Assembly (NCBI RefSeq): GCF_023051145.1
Contig: NZ_JALKFS010000005.1
Location: forward strand, 4,543,733-4,607,732
Direction of reading: 5' to 3'
Source of the DNA: Williamsia sp. DF01-3
GTDB lineage: Bacteria; Actinomycetota; Actinomycetes; Mycobacteriales; Mycobacteriaceae
DNA: 64,000 nt
The translations under genes were made by a program, and so were the position numbers. This document shows positions 32,948 through 42,972 of this stretch, piece after piece. Under the pieces are notes generated by a model. It was not told the origin of the DNA and made no database searches. It worked only from the letters and a program-made list of their open reading frames with translations. Position 1 is the first letter of the stretch; each line of letters begins with the position of its first letter.

Positions 32948-34407
32948 TTCGGTAGCCGCGTGTCGCTGAGCGTGCCAACAGGCGTTTTTCGGCCACGAAC
33001 GTGATGCACACCCGCGGCATCGGGTTTAGCGAGTATCCGAAGAATTATCAATGACATCGCTGTCAGCACGAAAATATTGAACGCAATCCACATCTGTGAC
33101 GGGTAGTTGCCACGGATCGCGGTCGCCGGGAACGAACCAGCAATGAGTAGCGCCAACAGCGCCACGCCGCCACTGCGATGAAAAGAGTTCTCGAAAGCGC
33201 GAAAGAGAACGCCGCAAATGATACTTAGTAGCGCCACGCCAACAAACCCAAAATCGAAAAACGCGGTGCCCGCATAACTCGGCACTGGACATACACCGGC
33301 AGCACACGTCTGGCCGAAAGTATCAATCAAAATCTGGTTGGACCAGGCAGGTGTGTCAACAGCTTGCGCGGGCAACGCAGAGACCGCTACATCCACGAAG
33401 GTACCGCGGCCCCACCCATACGGAATGGTGGAACCAAGTCCCGGTGATACCAGGGCGATGTAGTCGAACATCTCGGTGTCGTAGGAACGGAAGAAGTTAG
33501 TAAACACTCCCGTAAATCCTTCAGCCTGAACATATGACACCAGTGCGTCAATCAGGTTGTCACCTGATTGCCTCGAGCCAGCACTGCGTACGTACGGAAT
33601 TGAAGCCAGGATTGTGACGACCGCAAGGGACGCAAATACTTTGAGTGGAGTTATACGGGCGTTCCATCGCTTGGCCGGGAAGTTCGCAGCAATGACTGCC
33701 GCTATGACACAAGGCAGGATAAATCTACGATTGCCGAGCAAAGCAGGAGGACCAAGTGACAGCAGTACTATCCCCCAGAATACAAGTTTACTGGAACGAT
33801 CGAGCGAACCAATACTCCGCTCGACTACTATTCTCCAGAACGCTGCAGTATAAGCCGCTGCAGCTGGTAGCGAGTACACTATGATCGGCAGATTCTCAAT
33901 TGCCAGTGATGATTCACCAGATCGGCCGCCTGCCATCGTTGATAGAACGCCAGTTCCTCCTCCGCCAAGCGCCACCATCAGCAGAGTCCAAGCTAGAACC
34001 AAACCGATACACACGGTCGCCAAAGCGCCAATGCTCACGCGGCTAACGGCAGACATCATTCCGTGACCACTCGATAACTTCGCCCCGCCTAGATAGGCAG
34101 GAGGGTGTTCTTGAAAACTGTCGTTGGAGCTGCGGCGTGACGGCCACAACCAGTAGCCAACGCCCAACGCCGAGATCGCCAGCGCTCCCACAACGACCGA
34201 CGTCCAATACCCTTCGGAGACATCGCGCCCGTAGAACAAATGATTTGGTTCGCCGACGACCAGCAGCGGCCTGATTCCGAAGATGGCGACAAGAATCAGC
34301 GTAGATACGGAGAATGGCGAGATGAGATAGCCGACACGGCCGCGTGTCGAAATAGCAACCAGCAGCAGCCCTAGAAGGCAATTGAATAGCGCGATTGTTT
34401 GTATCAA
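32944..34407 (-). CDS. Wzy-like O-antigen/capsule polymerase
   Basis: A 487-residue polytopic membrane protein (about 11 hydrophobic segments) with a large polar loop around residues 270-350 containing NFFRSYDTEMFDYIALVSPG and the GTFVDVAVSALP region, followed by NYPSQMWIAFNIF. This is the architecture of O-antigen polymerases, whose primary sequences are poorly conserved; assignment rests on topology and on its place beside the flippase. It would join repeat units in the periplasm. It overlaps both neighbours by four bases. Confidence 0.75.
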   Translation of the reverse strand: MIQTIALFNCLLGLLLVAISTRGRVGYLISPFSVSTLILVAIFGIRPLLVVGEPNHLFYGRDVSEGYWTSVVVGALAISALGVGYWLWPSRRSSNDSFQEHPPAYLGGAKLSSGHGMMSAVSRVSIGALATVCIGLVLAWTLLMVALGGGGTGVLSTMAGGRSGESSLAIENLPIIVYSLPAAAAYTAAFWRIVVERSIGSLDRSSKLVFWGIVLLSLGPPALLGNRRFILPCVIAAVIAANFPAKRWNARITPLKVFASLAVVTILASIPYVRSAGSRQSGDNLIDALVSYVQAEGFTGVFTNFFRSYDTEMFDYIALVSPGLGSTIPYGWGRGTFVDVAVSALPAQAVDTPAWSNQILIDTFGQTCAAGVCPVPSYAGTAFFDFGFVGVALLSIICGVLFRAFENSFHRSGGVALLALLIAGSFPATAIRGNYPSQMWIAFNIFVLTAMSLIILRILAKPDAAGVHHVRGRKTPVGTLSDTRLPK

Positions 34408-34946
34408 GTGGTCCGCATTTCCGATGAAGCTGACGCGCGTACTACGAGTCCATCAGAGATGTCGCGCGATACGAGAGCACAAGCCCCCACCACCGCATGG
34501 CGCCCTACTGTGACTCCCCGCAGCACGGTCGCACGCGCTGCCACCCACGCACCATCTTCTATGGTGATCGGAGCATTGTCGAACTCGAACGAAGGAGAGT
34601 TTCGATCGTGGCTGCCGGTGCACAAGAATACACTTTGCGAGATACAGCAATTCCTGCCGATGACCACTGGCTCCAGATTCAAGATCCAAGCACCTTCGCC
34701 AATCCACGAGTTGTCACCGATTGCCAGCTTCCACGGCCAATGAATCGTAACGTCGTGCCTGATCAAAACTCCGGTGCCGATCTCGGCACCGAATGCCCTG
34801 AGTATGCGCACACGAAGAGTCGCCGGCATCCACCATTTCTGGAAGATGCTTCTGACTGCTAGCCAAAGCACCTGCCACAGCCGACCTCTACCTTTTTCGT
34901 ATCCGGCTCCGGTGAAGGCCTCAAGAGATAGTTGCGGATTGGTCAT
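34404..34946 (-). CDS. Left-handed beta-helix acyltransferase (WcaF-like)
   Basis: A 180-residue hexapeptide-repeat acetyltransferase, most like WcaF of colanic acid synthesis: an N-terminal WQVLWLAVRSIFQKWWMP segment, then hexapeptide turns with IGTGVLIRHDVTIHWPWKL and IGDNSWIGEGAWI, and the catalytic-type GSHDRNSPSF loop. It probably O-acetylates a sugar of the polysaccharide. I chose ATG 34946 because it forms an ATGA overlap with the preceding glycosyltransferase; the frame is open 19 codons further upstream. Confidence 0.8.
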   Translation of the reverse strand: MTNPQLSLEAFTGAGYEKGRGRLWQVLWLAVRSIFQKWWMPATLRVRILRAFGAEIGTGVLIRHDVTIHWPWKLAIGDNSWIGEGAWILNLEPVVIGRNCCISQSVFLCTGSHDRNSPSFEFDNAPITIEDGAWVAARATVLRGVTVGRHAVVGACALVSRDISDGLVVRASASSEMRTT

Positions 34947-36214
34947 GAGCTGACTCTCGATCGATGGCCGGCGGGGCTTGCATTCTGTTGATGTGCGACA
35001 CACAAGTCAAAGAACTTGCCGATAGCGGCTGACTCGGTAAGTGCGCTTTCCACGTATCTAACGCCCTTTTGACCGAACATCTGGGCGCGATCTGCGTCCA
35101 TGCGCAACTGCGAAACGGCGTCAAGCAATTCTTCCGGACGCTCGGGGTCGACTCGTATACCGGCCCCCGCGGCGGCGAGCTCATGAGCCGATCCGCTTTC
35201 TGGGTGCGCGGAAGCAACTACCGGTCTACCGGCGGCAAAATATGACGTCAATTTTGACGGAACCGCCATACCTTTGACACTTCCGGATTCATTTACGAGC
35301 AGAACATCTGCTGACATTATTGCGTTCGAGAATTCTTTGTCACCCAACGGATCGACGAATTTTACGTTCCGCATTCCCTCTGCTCGGCGTTCCAAGAGAG
35401 GACGTTGATTCCCGTCACCTAAAAGTACAAATAATATGTCTTTGGTGGACTCACGCTGTGCAGCCAGTTCGGCCGTGTCCAGGACGTTCTCAAGGCCCTG
35501 TTTGCGACCCATGTTTCCGGCATGCAGGACAACGAAGGGCCAATCGCCGAAGGTGCCCGTGGCGTCCGCACTCGGTGAACCTTCAGTCGAGACGTCGATA
35601 TGCGTCCAGTTCTTGATAATCGTGACGCTGTCGTCTGGCAGGCCGAAATGCGTCACGATGTGACTCTTGAAGGAACTATGAATTGCGACGACCGCGTCAG
35701 CGTTTCGGAGCGTCCATCCTTCGAGTACCTCCACAAGCCTTACGAGAGAAGACCCACCGGCCTGGCCCGTTTCGGCTGCTCCGAGCCCATAGAAGTCTTG
35801 GACCCACACGATGACTGCCCCGTTGCGACGAGTTATTTTCTTCCTCAGAACCGCCGCGAATGCGCTTATGAGCGTCGGACTAGTACAGATGACAGTTGCA
35901 TCTTTCCCAGCTGTATGCCGGTGCCCCAAAGCCCGAATTGCAAACGTCGCCTCCATCAGAAGCCTTTTTGGCGTATTGGGATTCTTCGGAATGTAATGCC
36001 GTACACGGTGATCGTCAGAATCGTCTTCCACGGCGCATGATGAAAATCCAGAAAACTCTGGGTCACGTCGCCACGCGGGGTAATGAGGGTATCCTGTTGT
36101 AACTTGAACGGTCAGTCCACGGGCCCTGAGACCCGCGGCCAAGCCGGTAACATACGGGGCGATTCCCGTGGGCTCCGGTTGATAGTTGATCGATATCAAC
36201 GAAACATCAACCAT
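34943..36214 (-). CDS. GT4-family glycosyltransferase (WbuB-like)
   Basis: A 423-residue retaining glycosyltransferase beginning [20 protein letters not shown], the standard start of the WbuB/WcaI subfamily, with [14 protein letters not shown] in the donor half and [20 protein letters not shown] replacing the classic E-x7-E region, as in this subfamily. It probably adds a fucose, FucNAc or related sugar to the lipid-linked repeat. ATG 36214 lies eight bases inside the upstream acyltransferase gene; a TTG at 36271 is less likely. Confidence 0.85.
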   Translation of the reverse strand: MVDVSLISINYQPEPTGIAPYVTGLAAGLRARGLTVQVTTGYPHYPAWRRDPEFSGFSSCAVEDDSDDHRVRHYIPKNPNTPKRLLMEATFAIRALGHRHTAGKDATVICTSPTLISAFAAVLRKKITRRNGAVIVWVQDFYGLGAAETGQAGGSSLVRLVEVLEGWTLRNADAVVAIHSSFKSHIVTHFGLPDDSVTIIKNWTHIDVSTEGSPSADATGTFGDWPFVVLHAGNMGRKQGLENVLDTAELAAQRESTKDILFVLLGDGNQRPLLERRAEGMRNVKFVDPLGDKEFSNAIMSADVLLVNESGSVKGMAVPSKLTSYFAAGRPVVASAHPESGSAHELAAAGAGIRVDPERPEELLDAVSQLRMDADRAQMFGQKGVRYVESALTESAAIGKFFDLCVAHQQNASPAGHRSRVSS

Positions 36215-36812
36215 GCTGGGATCCGTTCGGGTTGCTTTTGGCTCGATCCGTCTCTTTACGACGAGACACAAGATCGAGATGTTGCTCTCTTTCGCTATCT
36301 GTCTCGAATCGTTGCCCGACCACCCGCGCAGGCACTCCCACTACGATCGAAAAGCTGGGTACGTCTTTGGTTACGACGGCCCCGGCGCCGATGACTGCGC
36401 CGTCTCCGATTTTCACACCGCTGAGCACCAGAGCTGAAGCGCCAATCCAGACGTCGACACCTATTGTGACCGCGTCCGACGGCAGCGGTTCGCGATCACC
36501 CGCCCAGGTTGAGAAGAGCATAGGTGTACCGACCTCGTCGATTGCGTGGTCTTCTCTACCCACGACATGAACATCCATGCCGATCATCGCATAGTCGCCA
36601 ATAGTCCCGTCGACCTGAATTACCGAACGGGGACCCACACTCACAGAATCGCCGAAGGTCAGTTTATGGGGGGCACTGATTATCGCGCCCCGGCCCGCTC
36701 GGAAACCCTCTCCCACTTCCACATTATTCCCACCTATCGCCAGGCGGTTTAGCACACCTGCGAGAGAATTGCGCAATCCCAAAGGCAACCTCGACCTAGA
36801 CTTACTACTCAT
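36207..36812 (-). CDS. Hexapeptide-repeat O-acyltransferase
   Basis: A 201-residue left-handed beta-helix transferase with repeated hexapeptides ([29 protein letters not shown] patterns) and a C-terminal coil [19 protein letters not shown]. It probably acetylates a hydroxyl or amino group of a capsule sugar. ATG 36812 overlaps the preceding gene's stop as ATGA, which fixes the start. It differs from the WcaF-like enzyme at 34404, so the repeat may carry two acyl groups. The basic, Arg/Lys-rich tail after residue 180 is not conserved. Confidence 0.78.
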   Translation of the reverse strand: MSSKSRSRLPLGLRNSLAGVLNRLAIGGNNVEVGEGFRAGRGAIISAPHKLTFGDSVSVGPRSVIQVDGTIGDYAMIGMDVHVVGREDHAIDEVGTPMLFSTWAGDREPLPSDAVTIGVDVWIGASALVLSGVKIGDGAVIGAGAVVTKDVPSFSIVVGVPARVVGQRFETDSEREQHLDLVSRRKETDRAKSNPNGSQHG

Positions 36813-37999
36813 TTTGCAGCCCCTTCTGGCCATCCGCCAGCGGAATAGTGAATCGGCACGTCAGTCAGGGAAGAGATAATTCCATCGGCCATAATTTCGG
36901 CCGAGTAGAACCTCCTGGTCGAACGAGCAATCTCCTCGTGATCAACATCGGGTCCGCCATATTCGGAGTAGGCGGTGCGCATCGCAGTTGCCAGGGCAGA
37001 GGCGGAGGACGGGCTGTAGCCGCGCATATGTCCCAACCTGCGAAGTTCGATCTCAGGTGCGTGTGGCGCAATTTCCGCGTAGATCATCGGCACCCCAAAT
37101 CCCAAACTTTGAGTGGCGCTGAGACCGACGTACCCAGGCGACAGGGAGCAAATGGCCTTCGAGTACAGCGTCCGGAGCTCTTCTTGACTGTTGATCTGGC
37201 CATGGAGTTTGACGTGGGGAGTCAATCCGAGTTCCTCTACCTGATCCTCGATCGTCCCTCGCTCGCTGCCACTGCCGATTATGTCGAGTGTAATTCCGTG
37301 CTTCCACAGTTCTGACTCGTGAAAGGCCGGTACGAGCTGCCCAACCTCTTTGGCCGCCTCGAGTCGCCCGACGTAAACGAACGAACGACCACTTAGAGCA
37401 TTTCGAGCGACCGTCATATCCCCAGCTCGATATATCGCGTTGGCGGCGACCCAAACTGGTTGCTTCGGAACCTCTGCTAAAGCATCCGGCACGCTGTCGT
37501 ACCCATATAGCACGGACCCGTGCGCCATCCTGCGCATTGCGCGCCGAACTGTCGCTGTTTTGGAGTCTTTACCTTCACGAGGATGGAGGTGCCCCCACAC
37601 TAGAACTCTTTTGCCCACGATCCGCCTTGCCAGCAAGACGACCCAAGCTGACATGCTTCGTGGGTTCAGATCAACAATGCAAGCGTCTGCCCGAATTGCC
37701 TCGATTGGGATTGCTTGTATGAGTACCCGGTCGCGGAGCACTCCGTACCGACGCACTTTGCGATAGCTCTCGCTATGAATACCTGTGCGTACGGTTCCGT
37801 CTAACCCATACGCTGACCCGTATATAGATAGGTCGGTTCCGAGCCGGTCTTTCAGTAGGTCAACACATTCCTGCCTGTACCACGGTATTACCGCCAGAAA
37901 AAGAACGAACCGGCCATCTCGACTCGCAGTTGGAGCGCATCCCAACCGCTGGTCTCGCGGCCGCAACCTGTTTCTCATACTCAGCCCGAGCGTCATCAT
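36809..37999 (-). CDS. Glycosyltransferase (GT4-like)
   Basis: A 396-residue GT-B enzyme. The C-terminal half contains [20 protein letters not shown] and [20 protein letters not shown], then [18 protein letters not shown] in the place of the E-x7-E acceptor region. The N-terminal half ([19 protein letters not shown]) is divergent, so the donor is unclear. I prefer ATG 37999 (GAGAG six bases upstream). It starts 12 bases after the UDP-glucose dehydrogenase stop and overlaps the acyltransferase by four bases. Confidence 0.72.
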   Translation of the reverse strand: MMTLGLSMRNRLRPRDQRLGCAPTASRDGRFVLFLAVIPWYRQECVDLLKDRLGTDLSIYGSAYGLDGTVRTGIHSESYRKVRRYGVLRDRVLIQAIPIEAIRADACIVDLNPRSMSAWVVLLARRIVGKRVLVWGHLHPREGKDSKTATVRRAMRRMAHGSVLYGYDSVPDALAEVPKQPVWVAANAIYRAGDMTVARNALSGRSFVYVGRLEAAKEVGQLVPAFHESELWKHGITLDIIGSGSERGTIEDQVEELGLTPHVKLHGQINSQEELRTLYSKAICSLSPGYVGLSATQSLGFGVPMIYAEIAPHAPEIELRRLGHMRGYSPSSASALATAMRTAYSEYGGPDVDHEEIARSTRRFYSAEIMADGIISSLTDVPIHYSAGGWPEGAAK

Positions 38000-38010
38000 C
38001 TTTGCTCTCG

Positions 38011-39345
38011 TTACTTGACGGATTCGCTGCGAATCCCTAGGCCCCGGTAGGTCCACCCTTCGGCAAGCCATAGGTTCTTATCCAGGCAGTTCCGGCCATC
38101 TATCAACCTCTTTTTCCTAACGTGAGCCTGTAAGTCCCGGGGCCTCATGGCCCTGAATTGCTCCCACTCGGTCAGTACGAGAACCACGTCTGCCCCGTTG
38201 CACGCTTCCTCGACGGACTCTGCGTAGGTCAACGTGGGGAAAAGCCGTTGCGAGTTTTCCATCGCCTTGGGATCGAAGACACTCACTGCAGCGCCTTGAA
38301 GGTGGATCTGGCCAGCTACGTTGAGTGCGGGAGAATCCCGCACGTCGTCTGACTCCGGCTTGAACGCGGCGCCCAAGACCGCGACTCGTGCTCCTAATAG
38401 CACTCCTCCGCAAACCTCTTTGGTCAACTCGACCATGCGGGTTCGTCGACGCATATTGATGTTGTCAACTTCGCGCAAGAATGTCAGTGCCTGGTCAGCG
38501 CCTAGCTCTCCTGCGCGCGCCATGAATGCCCTTATGTCTTTTGGTAGGCACCCTCCACCGAAACCTATTCCCGCGTTGAGGAATTTTCGCCCGATCCGCT
38601 CGTCGTAACCGATGGCGTCAGCCAATTCCGTAACATCTGCGCCGGCTGCTTCACACACTTCTGAAATTGCATTGATGAACGATATTTTTGTTGCCAGAAA
38701 TGCGTTCGCAGACACTTTTACTAGTTCCGCTGTCGCGAGGTCGGTGATCACCAGCGGCGTGCCGTTCGCCAGCGCATCTGCATAGATTTCTCGTGCGAGG
38801 GCTTCTGCCCGGCTCGTATCACTGCCGATGCCGACTACCAGCCGGTCTGGCCGTAGCGTGTCCTCAACTGCGTGGCCCTCGCGCAGGAATTCGGGATTCC
38901 AAGCTACTTCGATGCTGACGTCGCCGGTACAAGCAGAATTGGCCAGGTCTGCAAGGCGCTCGGCGGTTCCCACGGGCACTGTCGACTTACCGAAAATAGT
39001 CGCATCTGATCGGATCAGAGGGGCCAAACGCTCTACTACGCCGTCGACGTAGCTCACATCAGCTGCGAACTCACCTTTTCGCTGAGGCGTACCGACAGCC
39101 AGAAAGTGGACGTCAGCGAACTCTGCCGCCTCCTCGTATGAATCCGTGAAAGCCAGGCGACCTGCCTTGAGGTTGCGTTTGAGTACGTCCTCGAGGCCCG
39201 GTTCATAGAAGGGGACCTCACCTGCCTGAAGTTTCGCAATTTTCGACGGGTCGACATCCACTCCGAGGACGTGATGGCCCAAGTCGGCCATGCACGCGGC
39301 GTGTGTTGCGCCGAGATAGCCCGTTCCTAAAACAGTTATCCTCAT
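38011..39345 (-). CDS. ugd: UDP-glucose 6-dehydrogenase
   Basis: Oxidizes UDP-glucose to UDP-glucuronate with two NAD+. The 444-residue form starts MRITVLGTGYLGATHAACMA (NAD-binding GxGxxG) and has the substrate motif IGFGGGCLPKDIRAFM with the catalytic Cys, plus the C-terminal GAAFKPESDDVRDSP motif. The ATG at 39345 has GGAGG close upstream and overlaps the phosphatase stop (ATGA); the frame is open 84 codons further upstream, but that part is low-complexity and overlaps the phosphatase gene. It supplies a uronic acid donor to the polysaccharide. Confidence 0.93.
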   Translation of the reverse strand: MRITVLGTGYLGATHAACMADLGHHVLGVDVDPSKIAKLQAGEVPFYEPGLEDVLKRNLKAGRLAFTDSYEEAAEFADVHFLAVGTPQRKGEFAADVSYVDGVVERLAPLIRSDATIFGKSTVPVGTAERLADLANSACTGDVSIEVAWNPEFLREGHAVEDTLRPDRLVVGIGSDTSRAEALAREIYADALANGTPLVITDLATAELVKVSANAFLATKISFINAISEVCEAAGADVTELADAIGYDERIGRKFLNAGIGFGGGCLPKDIRAFMARAGELGADQALTFLREVDNINMRRRTRMVELTKEVCGGVLLGARVAVLGAAFKPESDDVRDSPALNVAGQIHLQGAAVSVFDPKAMENSQRLFPTLTYAESVEEACNGADVVLVLTEWEQFRAMRPRDLQAHVRKKRLIDGRNCLDKNLWLAEGWTYRGLGIRSESVK

Positions 39346-39893
39346 TGCCGCTCCTCCGTGCCCGACATAATCGACGGCTCTGCTTGACGTCGAGTAATCC
39401 ACTCGATGACGCCGTACATGGATTGCTGGATGAGTTCTCCTACCTGGTCGAACACAGCGCCAGGCTTGCCCATCGGGTCTTCGATGTCGAGTGTCGAGTC
39501 CGTTGGTCCGGCTATCCGGCGCTCGTGTGTCACCTTGCCGACGCGGCCATCGGTGCCGATATCCGCGATCTCGCGTAGGGCGTACATACGTTTCCATCTT
39601 GCGGGTGCGAGTTGCCGAGCGACTGCGCGGTGTTCGCGCGTCATTCCGAGGACGACGTCCGATTGAGCTGCAAGCTCAGGCGTCAGCATTCGCGAACGAA
39701 AGCCGTGATAGTCGAGGCCCTTCGAACGAAGCACCCGCACGCTTTCCGGGTGCATCTCCAGCCCGTTTATAGCTCGCGTGCCAGCGCTCGACACATCCAA
39801 ATCGACCCCCTCTGCCTCGCCGAGGTGTCGTAGGACCCGCTCCGCGATTGGCGAGCGACAGATGTTTCCGGTGCAAACAAAGAGAACCTTCAT
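39342..39893 (-). CDS. Low-molecular-weight protein-tyrosine phosphatase (Wzb-like)
   Basis: A 183-residue phosphatase starting MKVLFVCTGNICRSPIAERV, with the CX5R signature C-TGNIC-R at residues 7-13 and the catalytic Asp in DIEDPMGKP near residue 148. Such enzymes dephosphorylate the C-terminal tyrosines of the Wzc kinase, here encoded at 26797-28284, and so tune chain length. It is about 30 residues longer than typical Wzb. It follows the sugar transferase stop by two bases and overlaps ugd. Confidence 0.9.
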   Translation of the reverse strand: MKVLFVCTGNICRSPIAERVLRHLGEAEGVDLDVSSAGTRAINGLEMHPESVRVLRSKGLDYHGFRSRMLTPELAAQSDVVLGMTREHRAVARQLAPARWKRMYALREIADIGTDGRVGKVTHERRIAGPTDSTLDIEDPMGKPGAVFDQVGELIQQSMYGVIEWITRRQAEPSIMSGTEERQ

Positions 39894-39895
39894 CC

Positions 39896-41401
39896 TCAAT
39901 ACGCGCCGTCGCTTCGTACCACTGCACGCACGGTCCGCCACAAGATCATCGCGTCCTGCATGATCGACCAGTTCTCGACGTACGAAAGGTCGAGTCGCAC
40001 AGACTCTTCCCACGACAGGTCAGATCGGCCTGAGACTTGCCACAACCCTGTGATCCCCGGTCGAACCAGCATTCGCCGGGTCACCAAGCCGCTGTATTGC
40101 TCGACCTCATCGCGCAGCGGCGGCCGCGGCCCCACGAGGCTCATCGAGCCGCCCACCACGTTGAACAGCTGGGGAAGCTCATCGAGGCTGTAGCGGCGCA
40201 GCTTCTTCCCGACTGTTGTCACACGGGGGTCATCGCGGAGTTTGAAGAGTACGCCGGCACCCTCGTTCTTCTGAGCGAGCGCAGCCTTCTGCTTGTCCGC
40301 CCCGTCGACCATGGTGCGGAACTTCCACATGTCGAAGGGCACATTGCCCACGCCGATACGTTCAGCGCGGTAGAAGATTGGCCCGCTGGAATTGATCTTC
40401 ACTGCTATGGCGCAAGCGACCAGCACTGGAGCAAGCACCAACAGAAGGACTACGGCACCCAGGCGGTCGAACGCTGCCTTGAGGAACCGGTTGGCGCCGT
40501 CATACCGCGGCTTGTCGATGTGCAGAAGCGGCAAGCCAGCCACCGGCCGCACCATCATGCGGGGTCCGGCTACGTCGGTCACCCCAGGAGACACCAACAT
40601 GTCGACATTCATGCCCTCGAGATCCCACGACAGTTCGCGCATCGCAGAATGTCCTAAGGCCTCCGCAGACGTCACCGCCACGGTGGTTGCCCCGCACAGC
40701 GCGACCGCGTCACGCGCTTCGCTGAAAGATCCATATATCTGTACGTCGTGGCCGTTAACTGTGACCGGACGATGCTCACTACCTGGCGGAACGCAAAGCC
40801 CGACAACCTCGAAGCCCAGGCCGGGGTTCTTGTCCAGGTGCTCGATCAGCGGAACGGCTGAGCTGGGGCCACCGACGACCAGCACTTGACTCAGATTTCG
40901 CCGGCGGAGACGGCTGCGGTGCAGGGATTTGCGCCACGCCCATCGCGACACGAGAAGGCCCAAGGTACCCAATGGCAGCGCGATCGCGATAAAGCCGCGG
41001 GCAAGATTTAGCCGAAACGCGAGGTCCACAATCGCCAACAGACCGAAGACAATGAAGCATGCGTTCAAGACGCGGCTGTATTCATTCGGCCCATCACCAA
41101 CGATGCGACGATCGCTACTTTGGGTTGCTCGAAGAGTCAATACCCAGGCAACTATTAGACACGGTGTCACAATAAACGTGGTCATCGAAGCCGCCCGCGA
41201 TATATCTTCGGGAACTCCGAACCGAATCTGCTGTGCAAGAAGGACTGCCACCGTCACGATCAGCGCGTCTGTCCACCTGACCCGGGTGACATAACGACTT
41301 GCCCAGCTGTCAGTACGGGGTTTGACCTGGGGCGATCGAGGTAGATCGCGCGCGTCGCCAGGCCAGACGACGGCCGAGACTGACCCCTGACGTCTGGACA
41401 C
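39896..41401 (-). CDS. Polyprenyl glycosylphosphotransferase, first gene of the capsule operon
   Basis: A 501-residue initiating sugar transferase with about five transmembrane helices (ALIVTVAVLLAQQIRFG; FIAIALPLGTLGLLVSRWAW), a central CoA-binding-like domain with VLVVGGPSSAVPLIEHLD, then a helix (LGAVVLLLVLAPVLVACAIAV) and the catalytic domain with FDMWKFRTMV, SLDELPQLFNVVGGSMSLVG and PRPPLRDEVEQY. It loads the first sugar phosphate onto polyprenyl phosphate. GTG 41401 has GGGAGGG directly upstream. It is the promoter-proximal gene, so transcription of the whole leftward operon probably starts in the gap at 41402-42195. Confidence 0.9.
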   Translation of the reverse strand: MSRRQGSVSAVVWPGDARDLPRSPQVKPRTDSWASRYVTRVRWTDALIVTVAVLLAQQIRFGVPEDISRAASMTTFIVTPCLIVAWVLTLRATQSSDRRIVGDGPNEYSRVLNACFIVFGLLAIVDLAFRLNLARGFIAIALPLGTLGLLVSRWAWRKSLHRSRLRRRNLSQVLVVGGPSSAVPLIEHLDKNPGLGFEVVGLCVPPGSEHRPVTVNGHDVQIYGSFSEARDAVALCGATTVAVTSAEALGHSAMRELSWDLEGMNVDMLVSPGVTDVAGPRMMVRPVAGLPLLHIDKPRYDGANRFLKAAFDRLGAVVLLLVLAPVLVACAIAVKINSSGPIFYRAERIGVGNVPFDMWKFRTMVDGADKQKAALAQKNEGAGVLFKLRDDPRVTTVGKKLRRYSLDELPQLFNVVGGSMSLVGPRPPLRDEVEQYSGLVTRRMLVRPGITGLWQVSGRSDLSWEESVRLDLSYVENWSIMQDAMILWRTVRAVVRSDGAY

Positions 41402-42195
41402 TATCCCTCCCTATGCATCGCCAAAAACACCGCTGATCTCAGCAGTGAGTTGTTAACGGCTTCTAAATCACGGACGACGCCGCAGTGTTTTCGCGTCAAT
41501 TACATCCGTCGCGCCTGCATTGCGTAGTACGGACGTTACTGCACATAGTCGTTGCTCGCCCGGTGATGACAGTGTCAGGACCACGTGGCTGAGCTCAGTT
41601 TTCTTCCTCCCAGAAACGAAGAATGATCTATCGTTCGAAAATTGCGATAAACGGACCCGCCGTCTATATCCGCCGGTCCAGTCGGCCGGGCCCCCCTGGC
41701 GATCCGTCGAGATTCACGAAACACGATGTCGGCCACCACATAACAGCCACTTCCAATGGACCGGCCGGAACCGCGCCCTGTCACCGGATGTCATACGTCG
41801 GGCCCGAGCGTCTTAGGGGCCGCAAATCGGCGGCACAGCTTTGTGACAGCGGTCTCAGACAATTCCGGGTGATCGTCAAGGTCAAGAATTAACATGCCCG
41901 TAACATTCGGTAACTGCAGACGGGCGCTAGTTATGCCAGAACGGCTACCTAGACCCCGCAGCCCGGCGAAGTTAGTGTTGGCTCGCGCGAAGGTGGCGGC
42001 CGAGTGTAAACCGAGCGCAACCTGGGCGGTTTCTCGTGCGTCCACGTGCGTCCGTCGATCCCCGGCGGCGGGCGACGAGCCCTGAAATGGTCTGACTAGG
42101 CGCTTCGGTCTGCGATGCACAGGCGCCGACCGGCTCTGACTATCTGACAGCGCTCCAGACGAAGGAACATGACCTACGCAGATGCCGCCGAGGTC
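41402..42195. other. 794-bp non-coding region before the capsule operon
   Basis: No convincing gene on either strand; open frames at 41623-41892 (+) and 41791-42120 (-) have no recognizable motif or ribosome site. It should contain the promoter and regulatory sequences of the capsule-NRPS operon. A short inverted repeat GCTGA-TC-TCAGC lies near 41434-41445, about 30-45 bp upstream of the first gene. No terminator-like hairpin was seen after echA8. Confidence 0.5.
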
Positions 42196-42972
42196 CTACT
42201 TGTTCGTGAACCGCGCCTCACGCTTCTCCACGAACGCAGCCATGCCCTCTGATTGATCTTCGGTCGCAAATGTGGAGTGGAAGACACGCCGTTCGAACAG
42301 AACGCCTTCGGTCAGGCCCACTTCCTGCGACCGGTTCACTGCCTGCTTAGCCAATATGGTGATCGGCAGCGACAACTCTGCGATGGTGTTCGCCACCTCG
42401 ATCGCATCCTCCAGGTACGACTCGGTGGGCACCACCCTCGAGACGAGGCCGGCACGCTCGGCTTCGTCGACCTTCATGCGCCGGCCGGTCAACACCATGT
42501 CCATGGCCTTGGCCTTGCCAATTGCGCGCGTAAGTCGTTGTGAACCACCGATTCCCGGGATCACGCCCAAGTTGATCTCAGGCTGACCGAATACGGCGTT
42601 CTCTGCGGCGATGATGATGTCGCACATCATGGCCAGCTCACATCCGCCACCGAGGGCAAATCCGGCCACCGCCGCAACCACTGGAGTGCGGACCTCGGTG
42701 AGGTGTCCCCATGCGCTGAAGAAGTCTTCGGAGAGCATGTCGACGTACGACTTGTCGGCCATCTCTTTGATGTCAGCGCCCGCAGCAAAGGCACGTTCGG
42801 AGCCTGCGATCACGATGGCACCCACAGACGCGTCGGCGTCATACGCCTGCGCGGCTCCAACCACCTCGGTCATCAGCTGAGAGTTCAACGCGTTGAGCGC
42901 TTTTGGCCGGTTGAGCGTGATGATGCCGACTCGGCCCCGCTGCTCGGTGGTGATGGTCTCAAAGCTACTCAT
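42196..42972 (-). CDS. echA8: Enoyl-CoA hydratase (EchA8-like)
   Basis: Hydrates trans-2-enoyl-CoA in beta-oxidation or amino-acid degradation. The 258-residue crotonase starts [20 protein letters not shown] and has the oxyanion-hole region [11 protein letters not shown], and [19 protein letters not shown], and catalytic glutamates in [13 protein letters not shown], all as in EchA8. The ATG overlaps the echA9 stop by one base (TGATG) with GGAG six bases upstream. The echA9-echA8 order is the same as in mycobacteria (Rv1071c-Rv1070c). Confidence 0.92.
   Translation of the reverse strand: MSSFETITTEQRGRVGIITLNRPKALNALNSQLMTEVVGAAQAYDADASVGAIVIAGSERAFAAGADIKEMADKSYVDMLSEDFFSAWGHLTEVRTPVVAAVAGFALGGGCELAMMCDIIIAAENAVFGQPEINLGVIPGIGGSQRLTRAIGKAKAMDMVLTGRRMKVDEAERAGLVSRVVPTESYLEDAIEVANTIAELSLPITILAKQAVNRSQEVGLTEGVLFERRVFHSTFATEDQSEGMAAFVEKREARFTNK

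Noticed and set aside
41791-42120. 109-codon minus-strand frame in the gap before the capsule operon
   Set aside because: Looks slightly protein-like at its end but has no family motif, ribosome site or hydrophobic core; left as non-coding.
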